The notes under the pieces: generated by a model
What the model was told of the DNA's origin: nothing
Databases searched by the model: none
Seen by the model: only the letters and a program-made list of their open reading frames with translations
Source of the DNA: an uncultured Kiritimatiellota bacterium
Lineage (GTDB): Bacteria > Verrucomicrobiota > Kiritimatiellia > RFP12 > UBA1067
Direction of reading: 5' to 3'
DNA length: 64,000 nt
Assembly: GCA_934635385.1 (NCBI GenBank)
Contig: CAKTZI010000002.1
Coordinates: 1 to 64,000 of the forward strand
Shown here: in pieces, positions 8,872-15,553 of the stretch
How the letters are laid out: each line of letters starts with the position of its first letter
How positions within the stretch are numbered: the first letter of the stretch is position 1
Made by a program: the position numbers and the translations under genes

Positions 8872-9441
8872 ATGGAACGGATTCTTAAGGAAGTTCCCTA
8901 TCATGTCTTTTCATATCAGGGCGACTCGTTCGTCGTGCATAGAGGATTGAGACGTCCGTTGGAAATCTCGCAAGAAGCAAAATCCTATTTGGAACGGCGA
9001 GCGGCAGGTGAACAGGCGTCACCAGAGAACGAAGGGTTGAGGCGTGAGATATCTGCCTTGGAGGAGGCGGGCTTTTTTGAGGCGTGTGAACAGCCGATTC
9101 CGACGGATGCGGAATTCGATCGACTGTTACGACGGCGATATGCGGCTCCGTGGACAAAGCTGGAACTCGCCCTGTCAGAGGTTTGTAATCTCGCGTGCCG
9201 GTATTGCTATTGCGGGACGTGCCGAGACGAAGTGCCAAATCAAGGCCGAATGAGCGAGACGATTGCCCGTGCGGCCATCAACTGGCTGTTCGCCGTCAGC
9301 GGACGTTCAAAGGACGTCGGCATTACGTTTTTTGGCGGTGAGCCGCTGATGAACGCTGATGGCGCGGCGAAAACGGGTGACGGTGCGTTGTACGATGGCG
9401 CATCCGGCACCGGATATGATGTCCTTGATCCGGTTCTTTGA
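8872..9441 (+). CDS. N-terminal half of a split radical SAM maturase
   Basis: The start at ATG 8872 is supported by CGGAGG at 8859-8864; the product is 189 residues. An N-terminal region of about 95 residues, probably for peptide recognition, is followed by the radical SAM 4Fe-4S motif CNLACRYC (C105, C109, C112). The strand ending FFGGEP, which binds the SAM amino group, comes next. Homology stops after GGEPLMN: the following residues are out of frame and end at TGA 9439. The missing part (most of the TIM barrel, roughly 75-90 codons by comparison with typical SPASM enzymes) is not elsewhere in the window. The reading continues in another frame from about 9359. Taken alone this half should be inactive. 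Either the gene decayed or the assembly lost a segment. Confidence 0.7.
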   Translation: MERILKEVPYHVFSYQGDSFVVHRGLRRPLEISQEAKSYLERRAAGEQASPENEGLRREISALEEAGFFEACEQPIPTDAEFDRLLRRRYAAPWTKLELALSEVCNLACRYCYCGTCRDEVPNQGRMSETIARAAINWLFAVSGRSKDVGITFFGGEPLMNADGAAKTGDGALYDGASGTGYDVLDPVL

Positions 9442-10015
9442 AGATTTCGGTTTCTCGCGTATTGTTCTTGGCCGCGTCTTTAATCCCGTCTATCCGAGTC
9501 CTTGCGACTTGACGCCAGAGGATTCCGCAGAACTTGAGCGGCAAATGAACGAAGTTGTCATTCCGTGGATGCTTGCTGAGTTGAAGGTCGGTCGTACGCC
9601 CAAGTATTTCCCGTTTTCGGGAGTAAGGGAAGAGAAGAAATTGGAGGCAGATCCGGTTTCGCCATTTCGATGCGGCGCCTGTCGCGGGACTACGACGGTC
9701 GGCGCGAATGGAACGCTCTATCCATGTCACCGTTTTGTCGGCATGGAAAACTGGGTTGTCGGATCCGTCTTGGATGGCCCTGACGTTGAAAAGTGTCAGG
9801 CATTCTGGCGTAAGTATCGCGAGCTTGTCAAAGGACATTGCTTCAGATGCTGGGCCTACCCGTTTTGCAAGGGGCCGTGCCCGTGGGAGGTCGCTCGCCC
9901 GGACGGAACATTTGCCCTGTCTGAGCGGAATTGTGAGGATACAAAACGTTGGATCATGCAGGAGGCATGGTTTGAGTCCTTATATGTTAAGATAATGAAA
10001 GGAGCCAAGGTATGA
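9359..10015 (+). CDS. C-terminal half of the split radical SAM maturase, with SPASM domain
   Basis: This is 218 codons in a different frame from the first half. It begins MARRKRVTVRCTMAHPAPDM, a segment normally inside the second half of a radical SAM barrel, so the ATG is probably not an authentic start and has no clear Shine-Dalgarno. The C-terminus is an intact SPASM domain: CGAC...LYPC, then C-x2-C-x5-C-x3-C (CFRCWAYPFCKGPC) and a last Cys in RNCED. These would ligate two auxiliary 4Fe-4S clusters, as in peptide-modifying maturases. Its TGA overlaps the next ATG (ATGA at 10012-10015), showing that the cluster was one translational unit. Confidence 0.7.
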   Translation: MARRKRVTVRCTMAHPAPDMMSLIRFFEDFGFSRIVLGRVFNPVYPSPCDLTPEDSAELERQMNEVVIPWMLAELKVGRTPKYFPFSGVREEKKLEADPVSPFRCGACRGTTTVGANGTLYPCHRFVGMENWVVGSVLDGPDVEKCQAFWRKYRELVKGHCFRCWAYPFCKGPCPWEVARPDGTFALSERNCEDTKRWIMQEAWFESLYVKIMKGAKV

Positions 10016-10938
10016 AAATGCGAAGCGTGATGGTGGTAGTCGTGTTTTTGATGATTGCCGCAAATGTTGGGGCGGATGTCGTCAAGGGCTGGGTTCGGCT
10101 TGAGACAACGCCGAGCATTTCAGAGATTGCAGAGGAATATGCGACAACGGATGCGCGTAGCCCTGAACTTGCCGCACGGCAAATTATGGAGCGGCAAAAT
10201 GCCCAGGGCATCAGCTATATGACCATTCCCGTTGGTGCGACGGTTGAGATTCAAACGCTTCCCGACTTCAAGGTCGTTGGTCGCGGAAAAGTGGACAAAG
10301 GAGGGAACTACAGCATTTCAGTTCCAAGCACGGAACTGGTTTGGCGCGCTTACTGTTGTGCGGAACGCGAAGAGCTTGGCCGGAGAATTCGATATGCTGG
10401 GGCTGTGCATGTCAGGCAAGAGTCGAGATATGATTCTTTTTACACAGGGAACATAACCTTGATGCGTTCATATGCTTCAGCACAGGGAAGGTGTGTGCAG
10501 AAAGATGGTACACCGGCACAGGGCGTTTTTGTTTATGTGCATCCGCTTACGTCTGGCGAAACAGTGGAAGAGAGTCGCCTTTGTCCGACGCAACTGGCGG
10601 TGACAGATGCGCTTGGAAGGTGGCGTGTAGACGGGCTTTCCACTCCTCCGATCAGCCCTTTGATGTCCTACATCTGTTATACGAATATCGTGGACAATTG
10701 GCAGGTCAGTCACTATCCTCTGCAATTGGGGATATATGCGAGGCGCAAGCCCTTTGGCTCGTATGATGCGGAACGGGTTATCCCCAACGTCACAGAAGAG
10801 AGTCGCAATGCGGTGAAAAAGGCCATTGCAATCGCCGAATGTAAGTCGGGTAAAACGATGAATCGCTCAAGCCAAATGACAAATTTTCCGATCAGCACAA
10901 ACAACGTCATCTATGTATCGGATTTGATTCTGCCTTAA
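10012..10938 (+). CDS. secreted protein with carboxypeptidase-regulatory-like beta domain
   Basis: 308 residues with a clear signal peptide (MKMRSVMVVVVFLMIAANVGA). There are two beta-sandwich-like segments: residues about 75-145 (VEIQTLPDFKVVGRGKVDKG, then NYSISVP) and about 155-235 (AQGRCVQKDGTPAQGVFVYV, then DALGRWRVDGLSTPP). The second matches the transthyretin/CarboxypepD_reg pattern G-x-V...G-x-P-x-x-G-V...T-D-x-x-G-R-W. The end, NNVIYVSDLILP, closely matches that of the protein at 12073-14382 (GNIIYVPDLVLRK). It starts in an ATGA overlap with the radical SAM gene and precedes the Cys-rich gene by 14 bases. Function is unknown; an exported partner or carrier of the Cys-rich protein is an inference. 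Confidence 0.75.
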   Translation: MKMRSVMVVVVFLMIAANVGADVVKGWVRLETTPSISEIAEEYATTDARSPELAARQIMERQNAQGISYMTIPVGATVEIQTLPDFKVVGRGKVDKGGNYSISVPSTELVWRAYCCAEREELGRRIRYAGAVHVRQESRYDSFYTGNITLMRSYASAQGRCVQKDGTPAQGVFVYVHPLTSGETVEESRLCPTQLAVTDALGRWRVDGLSTPPISPLMSYICYTNIVDNWQVSHYPLQLGIYARRKPFGSYDAERVIPNVTEESRNAVKKAIAIAECKSGKTMNRSSQMTNFPISTNNVIYVSDLILP

Positions 10939-10952
10939 GGGAGAAAACGAAG

Positions 10953-12020
10953 ATGAAGGACATTTCTAGGCGTAAGTTCTCGCAACGTATTCTCCATGTC
11001 TTGATGTATGGAGGACTCTCACATTTTGCTGCAACGAAAACTGCAATGGCTACATATCTGTCTGGCCCCACGCAGCCCACGCTTTGTCCAGGAGGTGGGC
11101 ACAATCAGGATCTGTGTCAGCCTGCTAGTGGCAAGCAACCGGAAACCGATACTTGCCCTGGTGGAGGAAACTCAGAAGATGTTTGCTTGCCGGAACAGGG
11201 CTATTCTGATTCTTGCCCAGGAGAAAAGATGCCAGAAGACGAATGCTCGCCCAGTGGTGATCGCGACAGTGATATCTGTTCGACGGGTCGGTCGGATGCC
11301 GACATTTGTGCACCCGGCGTTCTGATCGGAGGGAAAAGTCCAGACCAATGCCCTGCGCAAAATGCAACCACCGACGACTGCACTCCGAGCGAAGACGATC
11401 GATCAGATGTTTGCTATTCGGGACTTCCGAGCGATGACGAATGTGAGCCAACAGGAGGACAAGGAACAGATGAATGTCCAGGTGGTGGTGCCGAACGGGA
11501 CACCTGCAAGGATGGCGTTGGCGATGAATGTTCCATAGAGGTTGACGTGTGTGTGCCAACGGCAGACGGAGAATCGGACGATTTGTGCAATCCTGGAGAG
11601 CCAAAGGGTTCGGAGGATTCCTGTTTTGATGGTCTCCCGTCTTCAGACAAGTGCAAAGACATTAAAGGTGATGTCGATGAATGCCCCGGAGGTAAAGCAG
11701 ATGTCGATTCGTGTCTGACAGGAATGCCTCCTGAAGATGAATGCCCAGGGGGGACTTCGGATGTTGATGACTGCAACTTGATGTTTCCTGGAAGTGATGA
11801 GCCGTGTGAAAGTGATTCATGTGAATCTGCTGACGAATGCGGGGCAGGAGACGCATGTGATTCAAATGATGCATGCGAAGCAGAGGATGGATGCGATTCA
11901 AATGATGGATGCCAGTCGGGCGATAACTGTTCGGCAGGAGGTTCAGGCCGTGACGGTTGCGGCTCTGAAGACGTTTGCGGTTCTGGTGATTCCTGTATTC
12001 AAAATGATTATGAAGAATAG
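10953..12020 (+). CDS. exported Cys-rich repeat protein, candidate radical-SAM-modified (ranthipeptide-like) precursor
   Basis: 355 residues with 34 cysteines by my count. The N-terminus MKDISRRKFSQRI carries a twin-arginine-like SRRKF motif, then a hydrophobic stretch to about residue 33. From C45 to about residue 284 there are some eleven units of about 20-25 residues of the type C-P-G-G-x(4-6)-D-x-C, where nearly every second Cys is preceded by [D/E]-x. From C285 the repeat shortens to six residues (CESADE, CGAGDA, CDSNDA, CEAEDG, CDSNDG, CQSGDN ...), giving nine C-x3-D motifs, the last being CIQND. C-x3-D is the spacing at which PapB links Cys sulfur to Asp beta-carbon in freyrasin. Disulfides or metal binding are alternatives. 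It lies in an operon with the SPASM enzyme; its pI is very acidic. Confidence 0.8.
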   Translation: MKDISRRKFSQRILHVLMYGGLSHFAATKTAMATYLSGPTQPTLCPGGGHNQDLCQPASGKQPETDTCPGGGNSEDVCLPEQGYSDSCPGEKMPEDECSPSGDRDSDICSTGRSDADICAPGVLIGGKSPDQCPAQNATTDDCTPSEDDRSDVCYSGLPSDDECEPTGGQGTDECPGGGAERDTCKDGVGDECSIEVDVCVPTADGESDDLCNPGEPKGSEDSCFDGLPSSDKCKDIKGDVDECPGGKADVDSCLTGMPPEDECPGGTSDVDDCNLMFPGSDEPCESDSCESADECGAGDACDSNDACEAEDGCDSNDGCQSGDNCSAGGSGRDGCGSEDVCGSGDSCIQNDYEE

Positions 12021-12072
12021 ATAGATTGAAATCCCGACAGCAGGGGACAACACTGTTGCAGAGGATGTGAAA

Positions 12073-14382
12073 ATGAAACGCATTGTCTTCTCCATTGGAC
12101 TTGCTTGCGTCGCCTGTGTGGCGCAGGGCGGGCGGATGAGGATGCCGCTCCACAGTGGCGCGGCGTTGGTGGACAGCGCAATTGAGGGGACGGATGCCAT
12201 TGGCCATGCAATCGCCGAATATCCGTTGGGTACGTTGTCGTTCGGGACGAAGAAATGCACGGTCTATGCCTACTGGTCGTCCGAAGAGTCAAATGGCAAG
12301 ACGACATTGGGCTACGGTTGGCGCATTCCCTGGTTTGAGTCGCGAATCTATCCTGTCAGCCGGGACTGCCTTGTGATGCACAGCCCGGACGGAATTGTGC
12401 GGAAGTTCTGGCTCAGGAAGGAAGAACGCCCGAACCTGTGGCGCGGACGCTGTGGTTCCGGCTGCGTGACGAACGGCGGCGAGACTCGCTTCTATTGGCG
12501 ATTGGAGAAGAAGCTCCCCGACCTTGTTTTCAGGAACGGTCGGCTCGTGCGGATGAACACGCGAGGACTGTCGGTCGAATTCCGCTATTCGGCGGACGGG
12601 TCTTTCGAGCAGATGGTCTGCGGAGGCAAGGTCTTGTGCCGGATGGAAACGGGCGGCAAGGAGCGCCAAATGCGGACGATTGCGTTTGCGGATGGCGGAA
12701 GGGCGGAAGTCCTCTTGGCGCCCGTGCGTGTCGGCGGTCTGAATGCGAATGGACAGTGGGGGCTTCAGAAAGCGCGGATGTCCGTTGTCCAATTGAAGAC
12801 TGGCGGACAGACGTATCGGATTGTCCATGGCCTGGCAAAGAACGGACGGGCGACGTTCTCGGATGGAGAACGGAACTATGCGTATGACTTAGGGACGCGG
12901 CAGATCCTTTCGCTGAACGACTGGACTTACGCCATCACGGAAGTCGATGCCAGGCGGCGAAATGCGCACATTCTCCGCAAGCGGCTAGATGGCGAGACGG
13001 AGGAGGAGTACGCGAATCTCGAAACGGGCATGAGGGTCAGCGAACGGAAAGAATGTCGGCGTGTCTGGCGCGTGTTCACATCGGGGAAGAATCTTCGCGG
13101 CACGAAGCGGTGGCTGGAAACGACATATTCGCAGGGATATGGTAGCCGGACTGAATACGCCTATGACGAAAAGGGCGCGTTGTCCATGACGCTGGAGACG
13201 GATCGGAAATCCGGCACGACAACCGAGAGGCGGTACATGGAAGCAGGTCGCTTGACATATAGCAAAATCATGCCAAAAACAGGCCCTTCTGTCGAGTTCT
13301 GGTTTGACGTCAAGAATGGAAGACTGTTGCGGACTCGGAGCGGCGGAGACGAGAAGAGCGATTGCGATTACCTGTATACGTCAACAGGGAAACAGGTCGC
13401 CAGCGTACGAAATGGCAAGATTGTCAATCGCTTTGTCCCCAACGCGGAAGAGTTCGTGAAATGGCATGAAGATGTGAAGAAAGGGGTCAAACGGCCTGAG
13501 CCGCAGATTAAGACTCAGGAGGAAGTGGCGAGGGAGGCGGCTCGGAATACGAGTTTCTATGGGTTCGTTGCGCACTCCGACGTGACGGCGTTTGACTTGA
13601 CGGAATTGAAAGTGGCGGATACGCCCGTAAAGATGTCTGCGGCGTTGGCGCGTTTTTACGAACGAATGCATCCTCCGCCGACAGAGAAGTATGGGATTGA
13701 TGTCGTTGGATCAGGGGGACAAGCACATCATCTGGAAATCGATTGCATCAAGAAGCGTGGAGTGGATCTTGATCCGGGAGACTGGAGAGTCGACCAGCAG
13801 AACGTGCTGCTCATGGAGCGTCTTGATGGCTTGCGGTTTCGGATTCTGCCTGACGGACGTTTTACAAAGGGATCGAATGACGTGCGTCTTGCCGTTGAGA
13901 TGTTCCCCGCGTCCATGATGGTCACGGTTTCGGGGCGAGTTGTCGATGAACGGGGACGTCCGCAGGGCGGCGTTCGGATCAAGGGGACTTTCTTGCCAGG
14001 ACTTGAGCTCGTGACGTATCCTGAACGGTGGACGGAAACCGACAGTGCGGGGCGGTATCGGTTTGAACACCTTCCGCCGGTCAGGGTTCATTCGCTCATG
14101 TCCTATTTTTCGCGTGGCGATTTCGGCGAAATGCGTTCAGGTGGCCTGTATGAGGGAGCCAACACGCTTTCGGTCGAGGCAGCAGGTGGGACGCGGGCTG
14201 AAGTCAAGTTGATCTCCGAGCGGAATGCCAAACCGGTTAGGGAGGTGATTGCGCTTTTGCGAAGCAAGCAGAACTTGCTGGATAGGCGGACGCGGGAACT
14301 TGTGAGCAAAGAGGTTCAGCCTGAACTTCCGAGAAGTGAGGGCAACATCATTTATGTGCCAGATCTTGTCCTGAGAAAATGA
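12073..14382 (+). CDS. secreted RHS/YD-like protein with C-terminal regulatory-type beta domain
   Basis: 769 residues from ATG 12073; GTG 12067 is possible but sits too near the AGAGG. A signal peptide (MKRIVFSIGLACVACVAQGG) is followed by an RHS-like start (LGYGWRIPWFESRIYPVSRD) and beta-strand repeats reminiscent of YD repeats (RTEYAYDEKGALSMTLETDR; RSGGDEKSDCDYLYTSTGKQ). Around residues 540-620 there is a possible domain rich in conserved-looking His/Asp (GSGGQAHHLEIDCIKK). Residues about 620-770 form a carboxypeptidase-regulatory-like domain (VSGRVVDERGRPQGG...TDSAGRYRFEHLPP...LMSYF) homologous to the end of the 10012 protein. It may be a cell-surface or polymorphic-toxin-like protein; no toxin fold is recognised. 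Confidence 0.75.
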   Translation: MKRIVFSIGLACVACVAQGGRMRMPLHSGAALVDSAIEGTDAIGHAIAEYPLGTLSFGTKKCTVYAYWSSEESNGKTTLGYGWRIPWFESRIYPVSRDCLVMHSPDGIVRKFWLRKEERPNLWRGRCGSGCVTNGGETRFYWRLEKKLPDLVFRNGRLVRMNTRGLSVEFRYSADGSFEQMVCGGKVLCRMETGGKERQMRTIAFADGGRAEVLLAPVRVGGLNANGQWGLQKARMSVVQLKTGGQTYRIVHGLAKNGRATFSDGERNYAYDLGTRQILSLNDWTYAITEVDARRRNAHILRKRLDGETEEEYANLETGMRVSERKECRRVWRVFTSGKNLRGTKRWLETTYSQGYGSRTEYAYDEKGALSMTLETDRKSGTTTERRYMEAGRLTYSKIMPKTGPSVEFWFDVKNGRLLRTRSGGDEKSDCDYLYTSTGKQVASVRNGKIVNRFVPNAEEFVKWHEDVKKGVKRPEPQIKTQEEVAREAARNTSFYGFVAHSDVTAFDLTELKVADTPVKMSAALARFYERMHPPPTEKYGIDVVGSGGQAHHLEIDCIKKRGVDLDPGDWRVDQQNVLLMERLDGLRFRILPDGRFTKGSNDVRLAVEMFPASMMVTVSGRVVDERGRPQGGVRIKGTFLPGLELVTYPERWTETDSAGRYRFEHLPPVRVHSLMSYFSRGDFGEMRSGGLYEGANTLSVEAAGGTRAEVKLISERNAKPVREVIALLRSKQNLLDRRTRELVSKEVQPELPRSEGNIIYVPDLVLRK

Positions 14383-14831
14383 AGCATAAGTCTTCCCTAT
14401 TGCTTGTGTCTGCACTTGCGGCAATCTTCTGTGTGACGATCCGTGCGGAGGATCGGCCGCAAGAAGAGCATTTCGAGGCACTGATCCATCCTGCGTGCGA
14501 AGTGAAGAAATGTCGCGCGGTCATGGTGGTGCTTGCGGGCGCGAATGGCGATGCCTCGGTGTATCTCGAAGAAAAGGCGTGGGTTTCGTTCGCGCAGTCG
14601 AACGCGATAGCGCTGGTTGCCGTCACCTTCCGTTCCCCTGTTGCGGATCTGAAACAGGGACATGGCTACTACGATGCGCGGTCAGGATCCGGCCTGAAGT
14701 TGTCGGCTGAAAAGCGTGAGAACGCTTGTCAAGGCTGTTGTACTGTCATTTGGTTTTATTGTTGGACGTCGGCAAGGAGCTTGGCTGTGCTGGGCGGAAT
14801 GGGTTGCGCTTTTTGTGGCGGCTCTGTTTAG
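14379..14831 (+). CDS. truncated secreted alpha/beta-hydrolase (esterase-like)
   Basis: The gene starts in an ATGA overlap with the preceding stop. A signal peptide (MKHKSSLLLVSALAAIFCVTIRA) is followed by the first third of an esterase-type hydrolase: VMVVLAGANGDASVYLEEKA (oxyanion region) and LVAVTFRSPVADLKQGHGYYDARSGSG. After about residue 108 the sequence leaves the family: the G-x-S-x-G nucleophile elbow and His are missing. The remaining 40 residues are an out-of-frame reading of the next gene. The break near 14700-14716 looks like a deletion that fused two genes. It is probably not catalytic. Confidence 0.6.
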   Translation: MKHKSSLLLVSALAAIFCVTIRAEDRPQEEHFEALIHPACEVKKCRAVMVVLAGANGDASVYLEEKAWVSFAQSNAIALVAVTFRSPVADLKQGHGYYDARSGSGLKLSAEKRENACQGCCTVIWFYCWTSARSLAVLGGMGCAFCGGSV

Positions 14832-15513
14832 TTCGGTCTGTGAAAGTTGGCTTTTGTGGATAATCCCTGTAATGACGCTTGTTTGTGTGCTTGTGTCTCT
14901 GAGATGGAGCTTTCTGAGATGTGCACTGTTCTGTGGAATTGGCCTGACTGGATTTCTTGGATGTGTGATGGGTGCGGCGCTTGTGTTGTTGGACAGGGAA
15001 GGTTCACTGCTGATCAGGAAGCGAGATTACGGCATTCAAGTTGGGAAAACGAACCCCTTGCTTTGGCTTGTGCCGGATTCAGAAGTCCTTGGCGGTGAAA
15101 TGTATCCGCGAGAAATACGCGAGTTCTTGGCCACTCACCCGACGGCTTCATTTGTGATTGTGCAAGACGCACGGCAAATCCCAGACGAGGCGGAAGTTGT
15201 TGTTGTTTGTGGAGTGGCGGACGATGCGGGGCGACGGGGACGGCGGAAGACGATTTGGCTTTCGCCGAAGCGAATGGATCTGCGGCTGGATGCCGAGCAG
15301 GTCATCATCGTCGGAGCGCTGTCGTCTCCCCCTGAGACTTCTGACAAGGTGGAGAATGTGATTAGGGTTGAAGGGGCGGGCGATTACATCCCGAATTGGA
15401 TGAGCCTGCTGTGGTTGTTGTCAAAGACGATGGACGCGGCCTCCGACGCACGAACTGTCGGGGCGATGGTCCAAGCGTCGACTGTCGTGCAACGTCACTA
15501 CTCATTTGAGTAG
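14716..15513 (+). CDS. membrane protein with alpha/beta-domain C-terminus, unknown function
   Basis: 265 residues from GTG 14716, which has no good Shine-Dalgarno. It overlaps the truncated hydrolase in another frame, so its true 5' end may have been lost with the deletion. Hydrophobic segments are near residues 5-20, 26-45, 49-63 and 71-90. The soluble part alternates strands and helices (SFVIVQDARQIPD, EVVVVCGVADD, EQVIIVGALSS, VIRVEGAGDYIPNW). It faintly recalls an alpha/beta-hydrolase fold without a visible nucleophile. Composition is AT-rich like the rest of the island. It is the last island gene; its stop TAG lies inside an 18-bp palindrome. Confidence 0.55.
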   Translation: MRTLVKAVVLSFGFIVGRRQGAWLCWAEWVALFVAALFSSVCESWLLWIIPVMTLVCVLVSLRWSFLRCALFCGIGLTGFLGCVMGAALVLLDREGSLLIRKRDYGIQVGKTNPLLWLVPDSEVLGGEMYPREIREFLATHPTASFVIVQDARQIPDEAEVVVVCGVADDAGRRGRRKTIWLSPKRMDLRLDAEQVIIVGALSSPPETSDKVENVIRVEGAGDYIPNWMSLLWLLSKTMDAASDARTVGAMVQASTVVQRHYSFE

Positions 15514-15514
15514 T
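15497..15514. promoter_or_regulatory. 18-bp perfect palindrome before the GH116 promoter
   Basis: ACTACTCATTTGAGTAGT is a perfect dyad (8-bp arms, TT centre). It overlaps the stop codon of the upstream gene and is centred about 35 bp before the -10 hexamer at 15538. That placement suits an activator or repressor site for the glucosidase gene. No U-tract follows, so a terminator is less likely. Confidence 0.4.
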
Positions 15515-15534
15515 AGACCTTGGTGCGGCGGGGA

Positions 15535-15543
15535 TGCTATACT
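15535..15543 (+). promoter_or_regulatory. extended -10 promoter of the GH116 gene
   Basis: TGCTATACT matches the extended -10 pattern TGnTATAAT with one mismatch. The ATG at 15554 lies 10 bases downstream, so the 5' leader would be very short or absent. Confidence 0.5.
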
Positions 15544-15553
15544 ATCGGACGAG

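Noticed and set aside
8732..8950. 72-codon ORF in another frame
   Set aside because: No ribosome-binding site, overlaps the radical SAM start, and reads Cys/Arg-rich noise.
9320..9445. Programmed ribosomal frameshift joining the radical SAM halves
   Set aside because: The halves overlap in position but lack the intervening barrel residues; a frameshift cannot supply them.
10953..12020. Reading the repeats of the Cys-rich gene as a CRISPR array
   Set aside because: Repeats are degenerate at DNA level, in phase with codons, and spacers are not uniform.
11125..12207. Minus-strand ORFs (His/Arg-rich) opposite the Cys-rich gene
   Set aside because: They mirror the repeated codons of the + strand gene and have no start signals.
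8340..15553. Insertion sequence or integrase bounding the island
   Set aside because: No transposase, integrase, tRNA target or long terminal repeats could be found at either edge.
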